Source: Polaribacter cellanae (lineage in GTDB: Bacteria > Bacteroidota > Bacteroidia > Flavobacteriales > Flavobacteriaceae). From it: a DNA stretch of 64,000 bases. The position numbers and the translations under genes are program-made. The stretch lies in NCBI RefSeq assembly GCF_017569185.1, contig NZ_CP071869.1:3524001-3588000 (forward strand), written 5' to 3'. Shown one piece after another: positions 16,398 to 26,934 of this stretch; the stretch's first letter is position 1; each line of letters begins with the position of its first letter. The notes below the pieces were generated by a model, which did no database searches, had not been told where the DNA came from, and saw nothing but the letters and a program-made list of their open reading frames with translations.

Positions 16398-17384
16398 ATG
16401 AAAAAAATAGTAACCTTAATATTAGCTTTAACATTTTTTATTTCTTGTAATGTTTCTAAGAAGTCAACCTCCAATAGTTCTAAAACTTTAGATGCAAGTG
16501 TTTTAATAGATTCTAATTTGGTTAGAAAACACTTATATACTTTAGCTTCTGACGATATGGAAGGAAGAAAATCTGGAACAGCAGGAATTGAAAAAGCAGC
16601 TGTTTACATAGAAAATGAGTTTAAAAAAATAGGTTTATCTACTTTTGGAGAATTAGAAGATTACAGACAAACTTTTACTTTTAAAAATAGAAGGACTGGA
16701 GAAGATATTACATCTAGTAATATTATTGGTGTTTTAGAAGGAAAAAGTAAAAAGGGAGAATATGTAATTATTTCTGCACATTACGATCATTTAGGAATGA
16801 AAAAGAGCGGAGAAGGAGACTTGATTTATAATGGTGCAAACGACGATGCTTCTGGAGTTACAGGAGTTTTAGCTTTGGCGAAATACTTTAAAGAAGTTGG
16901 TAACGAAAGAACGATTGTTTTTGCTGCTTTTACTGCAGAAGAAATGGGCTTAATTGGTTCTACACATTTTGGAAAAGGTATCGATGCTAACAAATTTGTT
17001 GCAGGCATTAACTTAGAAATGATTGGAAAAACATCCAGTTTTGGCCCTAATACTGCTTGGTTAAGTGGTTTTGAGCGTTCTGATTTTGGTAAAATAATTC
17101 AGAAAAATTTAGTAGGAACTGGATACCAATTATTTCCAGATCCGTATAAGAATTTTAATTTGTTTTTTAGATCCGACAATGCATCTTTGGCACGCTTGGG
17201 AGTTCCATCTCATACTTTTTCGACAACTCCTATTGATGTAGATAAAGATTACCATAAAGTTTCAGATGAAGCAGAAACTTTGAACATGACAGTTATTACA
17301 CAAACCATTCAAGCAGTTGCAAAAGGAACTGAAAGTATTATAGATGGTAGAGATACTCCCACAAGAGTAATTGTGGAAGAATAA
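16398..17384 (+). CDS. M28-family metallopeptidase, lipoprotein
   Basis: 328 residues from the ATG at 16398, which gives a good lipoprotein signal (lipobox FISC, Cys at 16); an in-frame ATG 21 bp upstream is less likely. The M28 zinc site is complete: H128 in SAHYDH, the bridging Asp in GANDDASG, Glu-Glu in TAEEMG, then the later ligand Glu in NLEMIG and His in DKDYHKVSDE. It would act as a two-zinc aminopeptidase anchored at the periplasmic face or surface. Single gene, 86 bp before the subtilase. Confidence 0.92.
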   Translation: MKKIVTLILALTFFISCNVSKKSTSNSSKTLDASVLIDSNLVRKHLYTLASDDMEGRKSGTAGIEKAAVYIENEFKKIGLSTFGELEDYRQTFTFKNRRTGEDITSSNIIGVLEGKSKKGEYVIISAHYDHLGMKKSGEGDLIYNGANDDASGVTGVLALAKYFKEVGNERTIVFAAFTAEEMGLIGSTHFGKGIDANKFVAGINLEMIGKTSSFGPNTAWLSGFERSDFGKIIQKNLVGTGYQLFPDPYKNFNLFFRSDNASLARLGVPSHTFSTTPIDVDKDYHKVSDEAETLNMTVITQTIQAVAKGTESIIDGRDTPTRVIVEE

Positions 17385-17470
17385 AATAATAATTTATGTA
17401 AATATTTTATTTAAAAAACAATACATCATAAAAATATAATCCCTTAAAACCAATTAAACCCCTAAAAAAA

Positions 17471-18970
17471 ATGAAAAAAATTATTATTAGCTGTATTCTT
17501 ATAACCGCTTTTTTTGCGTGTTCTAAAGAAGAAAATTTTTCTATACAAGAAGAACAACAAGAAATATTAACAAAAGAAGAAATTAATGCTAAAATAGAGA
17601 AATCTCTTAAAACCACAGGAGATTTTAAATGGACAGATACTGATGCCTATACTATTTGGAGTGCATTAGAACATGGTAACAATATTCTTACCATTGGATA
17701 TGGAACTTCAAAAAAACACTTTAAAAAAAGTGCCATATCAAAAAATATAAAAGAAGAAGTATTGCAACTAGTTTATAAATATGAAAGAAAAAATAATGCT
17801 GCTAAAAGCTCTAAAAAAGAGTTCTATGTAGATGAAAATATTAACATTATAGATATTTCTGTAAAAAGTATAGCAACAGTAAAAGCACTTTTAAAAGATA
17901 AGAAAGTACGTTATATAGAGCCTGCAGATTACCATTTTTATAGCAAACGTAAAAATTTTCAAGAACGTTCTAGCAGTTTATCATCTTCTGGCTGTGGTTT
18001 TGAAGAGAAAACATTGGCGCTAACAGATTACACAACTGTTGCACCTGGCGCAAAAGTACCTTGGTCGTTTAGTGCGCACAATATACCTGCTGCATGGAAT
18101 TATAGCACAGGGCAAGGAGTTACAGTGGCGATTATAGACACAGGTTTGTCTCCAGAACAAAAATGGATGAATCAATATTTTAATGATGGATATTCTTCTG
18201 GAAGAACAGTTCAGAAATATGGAACTTTTGTAGATTCTTGGTGGTTTTGGTCTAATAATTACGATGGTGTAAACGACAAATGTGCTCATGGAACAAGTAT
18301 GGCTTCTATAGCCACAGCACCTAGAAATAACGATAATTTACCTGTTGGTGTGGCATACAACGCAAATTTAGTAACGTACAGAGCTGTGGAGAATGTTTTT
18401 ATTGATGATTATCATGAAATAAGAGGAATATCTGAAGCATTAACAGCTTTAGGAAATAGAAGAGATGTAAAAGTAATTTCGATGTCTATTGGAACTCTTT
18501 TTAGTATTGGAAAAATAAAAGATGCTATAAAATATGCATATAGTAAAGGAAAAATGATTGTTGCTGCAGGCGGAACTTCTACCAAATACACAAGATGGTA
18601 TGGTGTTATTTTTCCAGCAAATATGAATGAAACTGTTGCAGTAACAGGCGTAAAAGAAGGTAGTTATTCTAATTGTGATGTGTGTCATTCTGGTTCTAAG
18701 ATAGATTTTACAGTTCAAATGCAACGTTCAAATAGTACGAATAATACGGTTCCTGTATTAAGTTATTACAATAAAAAAGAAAATTATGTAGGTGGTTCTT
18801 CTGTGGCAACAGCAACTACAGCAGGAATTGCAGCGTTGGTTTGGGCCAAACACCCAACTTGGACGCGAGAACAGGTTTTAGAAAAAATGCGTCAATCAGC
18901 AGATTTCTACCCGAACAAAAATTCAGAATTTGGTTATGGTAATATTAATGCCTTAAAAGCGGTACAATAA
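17471..18970 (+). CDS. Subtilisin-like serine peptidase (S8), lipoprotein
   Basis: 499 residues. The signal ends with lipobox FFAC (Cys at 17). An N-terminal prodomain-like region (about 20-190) precedes the peptidase domain. The catalytic triad is visible: Asp223 in VAIIDTG, His273 in CAHGTSMAS and Ser444 in GGSSVATA. The residue after the Ser motif that is usually Pro (GTSMATP) is Ala here (GSSVATA), a mild departure from the consensus. There are several Cys, for example in SNCDVCHSG near 398. Probably secreted to the cell surface. It is followed after 25 bp by the DUF4136 lipoprotein gene. Confidence 0.9.
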   Translation: MKKIIISCILITAFFACSKEENFSIQEEQQEILTKEEINAKIEKSLKTTGDFKWTDTDAYTIWSALEHGNNILTIGYGTSKKHFKKSAISKNIKEEVLQLVYKYERKNNAAKSSKKEFYVDENINIIDISVKSIATVKALLKDKKVRYIEPADYHFYSKRKNFQERSSSLSSSGCGFEEKTLALTDYTTVAPGAKVPWSFSAHNIPAAWNYSTGQGVTVAIIDTGLSPEQKWMNQYFNDGYSSGRTVQKYGTFVDSWWFWSNNYDGVNDKCAHGTSMASIATAPRNNDNLPVGVAYNANLVTYRAVENVFIDDYHEIRGISEALTALGNRRDVKVISMSIGTLFSIGKIKDAIKYAYSKGKMIVAAGGTSTKYTRWYGVIFPANMNETVAVTGVKEGSYSNCDVCHSGSKIDFTVQMQRSNSTNNTVPVLSYYNKKENYVGGSSVATATTAGIAALVWAKHPTWTREQVLEKMRQSADFYPNKNSEFGYGNINALKAVQ

Positions 18971-18995
18971 TTATTGTTTTTTAAGAAATAAAAAG

Positions 18996-19523
18996 ATGAA
19001 ACAAACTATAATTTTTTCTCTTTTATTGATATTAATCAGTTGTGGAACCCCTAAAGTTATCTATGATTATGATGATACAACCAATTTTTCAAAATTTAAA
19101 ACTTTTCATTTTTTTGAAGATGTAGGCAAAGGTTTTAATGAGTTTGATGTAAAAAGAACGATAACAATTTTAGAAAACGAATTATCGAAATCTGGTTTTG
19201 TGAAAGTTAAGAATCCAGATTTTTTCATTAATATAAAGGCAAAAGTAACAGAAACACAAAATAGAAATACGATTGGCATTGGTGTTGGAAGTGGAGGTAG
19301 AAATGGTGGTTTTGGTATTTCTGGTGGCATACCAATTGGAGGAAAAAAATTAAATGAAGCGCTTATTATTGAATTTGTAAACGCAAAAACCAATGAGCTT
19401 TTTTGGGAAGGTTCTTTAATTTCGACAATAAAAGAAAAGAGAAAACCAGCAGAAAGAGAGGCATATTTGAGAACAGTAATTCAGAAAATTCTTAAAAAAT
19501 ATCCACCAAAAGTGAAAAATTAA
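18996..19523 (+). CDS. DUF4136 family lipoprotein
   Basis: 175 residues with lipobox LISC (Cys at 16). The mature part opens VIYDYDDTTNFSKFKTFHF and continues with a Gly-rich hairpin (IGIGVGSGGRNGGFGISGG), both common in DUF4136 proteins of Bacteroidota. Function unknown; periplasmic or outer-membrane anchored. It lies 25 bp after the subtilase gene and may be cotranscribed, with the terminator hairpin at 19578-19609 after it. Confidence 0.82.
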   Translation: MKQTIIFSLLLILISCGTPKVIYDYDDTTNFSKFKTFHFFEDVGKGFNEFDVKRTITILENELSKSGFVKVKNPDFFINIKAKVTETQNRNTIGIGVGSGGRNGGFGISGGIPIGGKKLNEALIIEFVNAKTNELFWEGSLISTIKEKRKPAEREAYLRTVIQKILKKYPPKVKN

Positions 19524-19577
19524 TGGTGTGTTTATGTCTTTTAGATTTTTAAAATTGAAAAGTTCACTTATAAAAAA

Positions 19578-19609
19578 AATCCTCTAAAATTAATTTTAGA
19601 GGATTTTTA
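19578..19609. terminator. Bidirectional hairpin terminator
   Basis: AAATCCTCTAAAATT and AATTTTAGAGGATTT form a near-perfect 15-bp stem with T runs on both sides, between the DUF4136 gene and the convergent barrel-protein gene. It can serve both. Confidence 0.8.
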
Positions 19610-19633
19610 ATTTTATGATAATATTTATATTTC

Positions 19634-20080
19634 TTAAAATTGATATCTAGCAGATAAGGCAAACTCAGAATTTAAGCCACTTAATCCACCACTAATACCA
19701 ATTTCAGGTCTGTAATCTAAGGAGATTAAAATAGGAGCATCAAAATTATATTCGATACCAATAACACCAGCTCCATAAATCCCTGTTCCACCAGCAGAAA
19801 TAACTCCACCACCAGCACCAGCATACCAATTAAACTGGTCTTCTAATTGCCAAACCCATTCATACAAGCCTGTAGCTTTAAAATTGGAAAATTCATTAGA
19901 CAAACCCAAATTAATTTCTAATCGGTTATTGCTTTTTAAAGATTTTTGATAAGAAATTTCTCCACCAATTCCATTACCACCACTAAAACGCAAACCAATT
20001 GCGTTATCAGAAATACTTTGCGCATTTGCCGAAAATGCTCCAGCTACTAAAAGACCAATAATTAAAAGTGTTTTTTTCAT
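19634..20080 (-). CDS. Small outer-membrane beta-barrel-like protein
   Basis: 148 residues with a Sec signal (MKKTLLIIGLLVAGAFSANAQ). The mature part has alternating beta strands rich in Gly and aromatic residues (IGLRFSGG, YEWVWQLEDQFNWYAGAGGG) and ends ARYQF with a C-terminal Phe, the usual ending of outer-membrane barrels. About eight strands are likely, like OmpA/OmpX-size porins, but no specific family is recognised. It has its own terminator downstream and lies 93 bp from the giant alpha-2-macroglobulin gene, on the same strand. Confidence 0.7.
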   Translation of the reverse strand: MKKTLLIIGLLVAGAFSANAQSISDNAIGLRFSGGNGIGGEISYQKSLKSNNRLEINLGLSNEFSNFKATGLYEWVWQLEDQFNWYAGAGGGVISAGGTGIYGAGVIGIEYNFDAPILISLDYRPEIGISGGLSGLNSEFALSARYQF

Positions 20081-20173
20081 AATTTATATTTTATGCGTGA
20101 TTAAACGACAAAGTTAGTGCTATTATTTTATTGAAATGAACTTATTTGCAATATAGATTAATACAAATGAATT

Positions 20174-23100
20174 TTATTTTTTAACACTTACACGAACACC
20201 TTTAGAATGACTACTAAATTCTGGAGCATACATACTTTGTATGGTGGTAATTCCGTTGCTAAAATTACCAGCATTGTTTACTCTTAAATCGTATTCGAAA
20301 ACATACACTCCTTTTGGCAATCGATCAAAAAAGAAATTGGTAGATGCATCTTTTGTGCTTTCATAATACCCTAAATTATCTTGCCATTTGTACTTAGAAA
20401 GTACGTTTATTGGTTCTAAACCAGAGGCTCTCATGTCTTTCATGTGAATAAATTCCATATTTCTATCCGAACGTAATTCTATTCTTACAGTTACCAAATC
20501 TCCTACATTTAAATTGGTGTTTTTCGTAATTTCTTCCAGTTTTTTTCCAGTATCTGAATTCACTTTTTTAAATAATTTCTTATTCAATTTCAGTGGAGTT
20601 TCAGCGGAAGTAATTTTGTCTAAATCCTCGAAATACTGCCAATACAAACCTCCCCAAGCAATTCCATTTTCTTTTTTGTTGATAGTAATTTCGCTCATTT
20701 CAGAAGTGATCTCTGCACCATTCCACGAAGTTTTAAAATAACCAGTGCCAGCTTCTACTTTTACATCTTCTATTTTAGTAGGGTCGATTGTTTTTTTACC
20801 AACTTTAATCGTAGCCATTTCTGTAACTGACACCCAATCGCTTCCATTTAACAGCAAAGCATAAACAGCTTCTGTAGTCGCTTTTGTGGTTTTCCAACGA
20901 TTTGTTTGCTTGTTTTTTAATAGCCAAATTTTTAAATTATCTATTGTTGAAATATCTTTATCAATTTCAGAGAAAACCTCAATCATTAATGCTTGAGTTT
21001 CTACAGGAGCTTGATAGTAGTAGTATCCAGCTGTATTTTCTTTCCAATACATTCCTAACTCATTTGAAGTAATACTCGTTTCTTTTAAAGAAGCTAAAAT
21101 TTTGTTGGATGTTACTTTTTTATCATTTCTAAAAAGTGATAACGCAATTTGTCCTTTCGCATACAAATTGTAGTCTTTCCAATATGTTGCAGACTGATTC
21201 ATATAATAATCGTTTGCTTTTTTAGTATTCGAATTCATAGAAATAGCATCATAAAAACTTCGCATATACAAATACTGAATTGTAAAATAACTCAAATGAT
21301 TCTTTGCTAAATAGGTATTGTATTTTTTTTCTCCTTCTTTTTTTGTTTTAGCTTTCTGTTTAATAATATCTGCTCTTTCTAACAATTTTTGGTAATTTTC
21401 TAGTAGTTCTTTATCTAAAAATTGAACCGCTTTTTCAATCATTTTTTTTGTGGAAGCATTAAAATTGGTAACACCTAATTTTTGCAAATGCCCAAAGCCT
21501 GAAGCAATATGTTGTGTTATATAAATGTTTTCGTATCTACTTCCTTTAAACCAAGGAAATCCGCCAGAATTTATTTGAATATCTTTTAATTTATTGATGG
21601 CTTTTTCCTGCTCATTTTTCATTTTATTTAAATCGAATAATAATGCAATTCTTTTCTTTTGTTCAGATTCGGATTGTGCATCTCGTAACCAAGGCGTTTC
21701 TTGAATAATTAACGATTTTAATTCCTGATTTTTCTCCAAATTAGACAATAAAGCGTCCGAACTTTTCCAGGCATTAAAAACTTCTTGAATTCTTGGATTA
21801 GAATTTGCCACAAAACTTGCCAAGGTATTTGCATAATATCTCGAAAATGTTTGCTCTGCACATTCATACGGATATTCCATTAAATAGGGCAAAGATTGAA
21901 TTGCATACCAAACAGGATTCGAAGTAAACTCTAAGGTTAATTTGTGGTTTTTTAAGGTTGAAGAGTTCGAGTTTTTCAATTTATTTAATGTAAAGGTTTT
22001 AGTTTGGTTGGAACGAACCCACATTGGAAGCGTTTCTGTAACCAACATTCTGTTGGATAAAACAGGTAAAACATTTTGTTCTCCATCAGAAAAATCGCCA
22101 GCTTTTGCCACAATTTTATATTGTACGGCTTGCACAGTTTCAGGAATTGACAAATTCCAAGAAATATTTGTATTTCCATCTTTATCAACCGAAAAATTTT
22201 TGTTAGAATTTGTATTTTCTAATTCTGTATTTATTTCCTTTCCAGTAATCGCATTTGTTAAAATTAATTTTGCAAAACCAGACAAGTTGTTATTCGTAAG
22301 GTTTGTAATTTTTGCAGATAAAGTAATTTTATCTCCTTCTCTTAAAAAACGCGGCGTATTTGGCAAAACCATTAACTCTTTTTGAGTAACTGTTTGCAAC
22401 GTTTTTGTGGCCGATTTTAACCCTTTTGTATGTGCCAATAATTGTAATTTCCATCGAGTTAAAGCTTCTGGCATTGTAAACGTAAAACTTACTTTTCCGT
22501 TTTTATTGGTTCTTAATTGCGGATAAAAGAAAGCAGTTTCATTAAAGTTTGTTCTAGCTTTTACTTGCGATAATTTATTGTCAATTCCTTTTTTAGTGGT
22601 AATTATTAGTACTCCATTTATTCCTTTTTTTCCATAAATAGAAGTTGCTTCAGCATCTTTTAAGACTTTTAGTTTTGCAATATCAGCTAGATTTAATTTC
22701 TCAACATTTTCTGCAGATATTTCTTTACCATCAACAATATATAGAGGTGTTTTTGCGTCAGAAAGGCTAGTTGCATCTTTAATATAAATACTTAAATTAT
22801 CATCATTACCAAAACTAGCTATTTCAGATTCAGTTTCCAAACCTAATGCAGAACCAGTTATAGCTTTTCTCTCTTGAGTCTCATAAGCTGTAATAACCAC
22901 TTCATCTAAAACACTCTCGTTTGCAGTTAGCTTTACATCTAAGTTGGTATAATTTTTAATGATTTTTTCTTCACTTTTATAACCTAAATAATTAAAGACC
23001 AAAACATCTCCATTTTTTACTTTTATGGAATAATTTCCATCAAAATCGGTTTCTGTGCCAAAATTCGTATCTTTTATTACAATTGAAACACCTGGTAAAG

Positions 23101-26100
23101 ATTCTCCATTTTCATCTCCAACAAAACCACTTACAGTTCCATCGAAATCTTTTCGAGTGTTATTTAATTTTCGTTCTATTTGTCTTAAATAGTTTCTATT
23201 TAGCCATTTATTGGTGTTCAAGTTAAACCCAAACCAATTATAACTCGTGTAATTAGTGTTCGGAAAATTATAATATTGCCTGTTATTATTCTGAATATTA
23301 AAGTTTTTCGTTCCAAAACTATAATTCGCATCACTTGTTTGATATGAATAATAAGCGTGTTTTGGAGAAATTGGAGTAAAAGACCAGTTGTGACTTTTAA
23401 ATTGATCTAAAGAAGCATCGTACATAGAAGCCAAAACTTCGGATGCGACTGCATCATTCTTATCGTCTTTAATGGTAAAACTCCAAGTTTGTGCTGCTCC
23501 AGGTTGTAATTTGTCTCTAAAAATATTGGTTTCAATTTTTATGTTTTCTATCCTCTCAGGAACGTTAATAATTAGGTTTCCACTCTCGAAATAATTATAA
23601 TTTACAAAATGGTATTTAATTGCAAAACCACCAAGATCTTCTTTTTCAATAGGAATTTTTAACGTTTTTATTTTATTATTTAACTGAATTAAATGCGTTT
23701 TTACAATTTTATGATTCTTTTCAATTTGAACAACCACTGTAATATTTTTGGAAGCAGAACCTATTTGTAGCAATACTTCATCTCCGATTTTATAGATGGT
23801 TTTATCGGTTTTGATAACAAATAATTTATTGTCAGGCACTTTTCTATCATTCGTAGAAAATACCGAAAATTGCTTTTCGTCTTTTACAGCTTGCCCGAAT
23901 TTGTCTTCACTTTCTAAAACAGCAATATATTTTCCTGAAATCCAATTTTTAATATTTTTTAAGCTGATTTCTTTCTCGTTTTCAGTATTAAAATTGGTGC
24001 TAAAAACAAGTTTTCCTTTTTTCCAGTTTTTCTCTTCCATTTCTTCTTTAGAATACGCTTCATTTGGAAAAAGTTTACGAAACGTATTTTCAGAAATATC
24101 TTGATAAAAAGGAACACTCCAAGGTCTTTTTCTTTGTGGGTTTTTGGGTGCTTGTAATTTATATATTTTAATGGTTCCTTTTGCAGGCGCAAACTCGCCG
24201 TTTAAATTTTTTGTATCGATTCTTACCTTGTTTTCATCAGAATTTTTATCAATAGTATTTTCCATAGAAATGGTTGCTAATAAAGCATGATATCCAATCT
24301 TTACAGTGTTTGTAGCACTTCGAGTCTCACCATTTACGTCAGTAACATCTGCTGTAATTTCGTAAGTAAAAATCGGTAGATTTTTTTTGGAAACACTTTC
24401 GTCTGCCAAAGCTTTAAATTTTATCGTAAAATTTCCAGAAGCATCTGTGGTAGTTTCTCCATTTGTAATTTCTTGTGCAGACGAAGTGGGTCTTGGTCTG
24501 TACCAATAATACCAACTTGGATATTGCACTTTTCTATGCACTCTATACACTACTTTTGCATCTGTAATTGTAGCTCCCGAAAAAGCTTTGGTAAATCCTT
24601 TAACTGTTACAGAATCGTTTATTTTAAAGGTTTCTGTAATGGGTTTAAAATCGGTTTCGAATTTTGGTCTTTTGTATTCTTCAACAGAAATAGTAACAGA
24701 ATTATTATAATCAAATCTGTAATATTCACTGCTATCTTCTTCTAAACTTTCATCAACTGAAATACTAAAATTTCCTGTTAAACCATTATTTGGTAAGATA
24801 AATTCACCAGCAATAGAACCAAATTCATTCAGTTTTAAATTTAATTCTTTTATTTGTTGATTATTTACATCTTTTAGCACAATCTTTACAAACTCATTTT
24901 TAAAAACTTCAGATTTTTCTCCTCGTTTTCTAATTACAATCGCTTTAAAATAAACAGTTTGCCCTGGTCTGTAAATGCTTCTATCTGTAAAAATAAAGGG
25001 TTTTATAAGTGTTTTTTCTGTTTGGTTATTGTAATTTCTGTTATTTTGATAAAGAGAATGTTGTCCAAAATAAGCGTTATCATTTTTTGTCTTAACGGTT
25101 ATGTCGCAATTGTAATACGTGTATGTACTCTTAAATGTTGTAAAACCATTTTTATTGGTAATTAATTTTTTATCGATAAAAGCGCTATTTGGTCTTTTTG
25201 GATTTGTTATATGAAGATGTGCTTTTTTTATAGGTTTTCCATTATTTCTGTTTACAACTTGGTAGTTATAAGTGTTGTTAAACGTATTCTGAATCAGTGT
25301 TAAATCCGTAACTTGAATAGAAGTTGTTCCAAAAATAGTTTTTTCACTCAGTTTTTTTTCTTCGGAAGCGACTATTAAATACAAGCCGTTTTTTAATTTC
25401 GGTACAATTACTTCTGTAGTATGTTGTAAATAATCGTTTTCGTTTCTTAGCTTATGATTCCAATTTTTAGAAGAATTTAATTTACTAATAAAGGCTATTT
25501 TATCTTCGCTTTTATAGGTTTTATTTAATGTAAGAATATCATTTTTACTTACTTTGTAAACAGAAAAATAAAGTGTATCAATATTTTTATAATTGATTTC
25601 TAATTTTGAATTCTTATCAATAGGAATGTATTTTTCAGTACGAATATTAACTGATTTTTGCTCAATTTGAGCTTTTAAAACTTTGCATTTTTTTGCACCT
25701 AAACTTTCTGGAAATTTTTTAATAATATCATTACAAATAGCAATGGCATCTTTATTTTTGAATCTATTTTCTTTAGTTGAATAAAAACTATTCGCTTGAT
25801 TTTTATAAATATTCGCGATTTCAAATCCATATAAACCACTAGCTTCAACATTTTTAAATTTTTCTTTGGATGTTTTTAATGTTGATAATAATAGTGCTTC
25901 CTTATTATCGAAAGTAGCATTATTATTCACAAAATGAAGCCTTTGAATATCTATATCTGCCAAAGCATTTGTGTTGTTTTCCGTTAGATGAAAAACAATT
26001 AATTTTTGATAGATTTTTAGAGCATTCATTTGAAGCGATAAACTATCTTTAGAAACAATTTTTAAATTAGAAAAAGCATTAAGATCACTCAAATAGGAGG

Positions 26101-26764
26101 GAGCATCAATTTTAAATTGGTAGGCAGGTTTGGTGATGGAGTTTTCTGAAGTTTTGTAAAATTCTAATGCATTATTTGCTAAGAAATCGAACAATGTTGG
26201 CCTAATCGTTTTTGCATCATTCTGAATTTGAAGAATGTCTGCAAACTCAGTTACTTTTATTTTTTGCAACTCTTTTTCATTTAAAAGTGAAGCCTTATAA
26301 TAGGTGTGAATTTCTTCGAAAAGTGTGTTTAAATCCCAAGTTCTAAAATCATTTTTATCTAATTCAGATTTTGAAGAAACATTTGTTCGGTTATAAAACT
26401 TGTATCTATTTCGAGTGTAATATTGCCAATATAAATTTGCTAAAACGTTTTGCAAGACATTTTTTGTAGGAAAACTGCTTTTAGAAATATGCTCTTTTAA
26501 ATTATTAATTACTTTTAATTGTGCATCTTCTTCTAAGGTTAAAGCAAATTTGCTTTTGTAAAAAAGCGACTTTATAATTTGTGGAGCATTATTTTCTTTT
26601 GTTGCTGCATCGTAGATTTTTTCTACAATTTTTAATGCTGATTTTGGTAGGTTGTCCACCTCAAACTTCTCAACTTCTGCCCAAAGTTTGTCAAAATTAT
26701 TTTGAGAATTTGCGGTTAGAGAAAATAATATCATTAATAAAAAAGTTATTGTTGTGTTTTTCAT
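20174..26764 (-). CDS. Giant alpha-2-macroglobulin with embedded SusC-type plug segment
   Basis: 2196 residues from ATG 26764. A TTG two codons upstream is rejected. A Sec signal leads to an alpha-helical region (about 25-380). Then come MG domains with the MG2 phrase FTDRSIYRPGQTVYF near residue 595, an embedded module (about 1205-1395) and the alpha-2-macroglobulin family core. The thioester motif Cys1635-Ala-Glu-Gln is intact (YECAEQTF), so it could form a covalent protease trap. The embedded module starts like a carboxypeptidase-regulatory beta domain (GVSIVIKDTNFGTETDFDGNYS) and continues as a TonB-plug-like segment (LYIVDGKEI, LKVLKDAEATSIYGKKGINGVLIITTKKG). It is therefore not a receptor. 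It probably acts as a periplasmic or surface protease inhibitor. Confidence 0.92.
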   Translation of the reverse strand: MKNTTITFLLMILFSLTANSQNNFDKLWAEVEKFEVDNLPKSALKIVEKIYDAATKENNAPQIIKSLFYKSKFALTLEEDAQLKVINNLKEHISKSSFPTKNVLQNVLANLYWQYYTRNRYKFYNRTNVSSKSELDKNDFRTWDLNTLFEEIHTYYKASLLNEKELQKIKVTEFADILQIQNDAKTIRPTLFDFLANNALEFYKTSENSITKPAYQFKIDAPSYLSDLNAFSNLKIVSKDSLSLQMNALKIYQKLIVFHLTENNTNALADIDIQRLHFVNNNATFDNKEALLLSTLKTSKEKFKNVEASGLYGFEIANIYKNQANSFYSTKENRFKNKDAIAICNDIIKKFPESLGAKKCKVLKAQIEQKSVNIRTEKYIPIDKNSKLEINYKNIDTLYFSVYKVSKNDILTLNKTYKSEDKIAFISKLNSSKNWNHKLRNENDYLQHTTEVIVPKLKNGLYLIVASEEKKLSEKTIFGTTSIQVTDLTLIQNTFNNTYNYQVVNRNNGKPIKKAHLHITNPKRPNSAFIDKKLITNKNGFTTFKSTYTYYNCDITVKTKNDNAYFGQHSLYQNNRNYNNQTEKTLIKPFIFTDRSIYRPGQTVYFKAIVIRKRGEKSEVFKNEFVKIVLKDVNNQQIKELNLKLNEFGSIAGEFILPNNGLTGNFSISVDESLEEDSSEYYRFDYNNSVTISVEEYKRPKFETDFKPITETFKINDSVTVKGFTKAFSGATITDAKVVYRVHRKVQYPSWYYWYRPRPTSSAQEITNGETTTDASGNFTIKFKALADESVSKKNLPIFTYEITADVTDVNGETRSATNTVKIGYHALLATISMENTIDKNSDENKVRIDTKNLNGEFAPAKGTIKIYKLQAPKNPQRKRPWSVPFYQDISENTFRKLFPNEAYSKEEMEEKNWKKGKLVFSTNFNTENEKEISLKNIKNWISGKYIAVLESEDKFGQAVKDEKQFSVFSTNDRKVPDNKLFVIKTDKTIYKIGDEVLLQIGSASKNITVVVQIEKNHKIVKTHLIQLNNKIKTLKIPIEKEDLGGFAIKYHFVNYNYFESGNLIINVPERIENIKIETNIFRDKLQPGAAQTWSFTIKDDKNDAVASEVLASMYDASLDQFKSHNWSFTPISPKHAYYSYQTSDANYSFGTKNFNIQNNNRQYYNFPNTNYTSYNWFGFNLNTNKWLNRNYLRQIERKLNNTRKDFDGTVSGFVGDENGESLPGVSIVIKDTNFGTETDFDGNYSIKVKNGDVLVFNYLGYKSEEKIIKNYTNLDVKLTANESVLDEVVITAYETQERKAITGSALGLETESEIASFGNDDNLSIYIKDATSLSDAKTPLYIVDGKEISAENVEKLNLADIAKLKVLKDAEATSIYGKKGINGVLIITTKKGIDNKLSQVKARTNFNETAFFYPQLRTNKNGKVSFTFTMPEALTRWKLQLLAHTKGLKSATKTLQTVTQKELMVLPNTPRFLREGDKITLSAKITNLTNNNLSGFAKLILTNAITGKEINTELENTNSNKNFSVDKDGNTNISWNLSIPETVQAVQYKIVAKAGDFSDGEQNVLPVLSNRMLVTETLPMWVRSNQTKTFTLNKLKNSNSSTLKNHKLTLEFTSNPVWYAIQSLPYLMEYPYECAEQTFSRYYANTLASFVANSNPRIQEVFNAWKSSDALLSNLEKNQELKSLIIQETPWLRDAQSESEQKKRIALLFDLNKMKNEQEKAINKLKDIQINSGGFPWFKGSRYENIYITQHIASGFGHLQKLGVTNFNASTKKMIEKAVQFLDKELLENYQKLLERADIIKQKAKTKKEGEKKYNTYLAKNHLSYFTIQYLYMRSFYDAISMNSNTKKANDYYMNQSATYWKDYNLYAKGQIALSLFRNDKKVTSNKILASLKETSITSNELGMYWKENTAGYYYYQAPVETQALMIEVFSEIDKDISTIDNLKIWLLKNKQTNRWKTTKATTEAVYALLLNGSDWVSVTEMATIKVGKKTIDPTKIEDVKVEAGTGYFKTSWNGAEITSEMSEITINKKENGIAWGGLYWQYFEDLDKITSAETPLKLNKKLFKKVNSDTGKKLEEITKNTNLNVGDLVTVRIELRSDRNMEFIHMKDMRASGLEPINVLSKYKWQDNLGYYESTKDASTNFFFDRLPKGVYVFEYDLRVNNAGNFSNGITTIQSMYAPEFSSHSKGVRVSVKK

Positions 26765-26934
26765 AATCAAAATATTTTATGTAACAAAGCAAACATAAAT
26801 AAGGTTTTAAAACAACTATAAATTAGGGAATGTTACTTTTTAGCTAGTAAAACCAATATTTACTTGAGTTTCGCTCTAAAATAATGATTTTTTGTTGAAA
26901 GCTTTTGTATTTTTACTTTTTAAAATTTTGTTAG

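Noticed and set aside
18020..18724. Cys-rich open frames on the minus strand
   Set aside because: They are antisense to the subtilase domain, and their composition follows from the coding strand.
20174..26764. TonB-dependent receptor
   Set aside because: The plug-like segment has no following 22-strand barrel; the remaining chain is clearly alpha-2-macroglobulin with a thioester.
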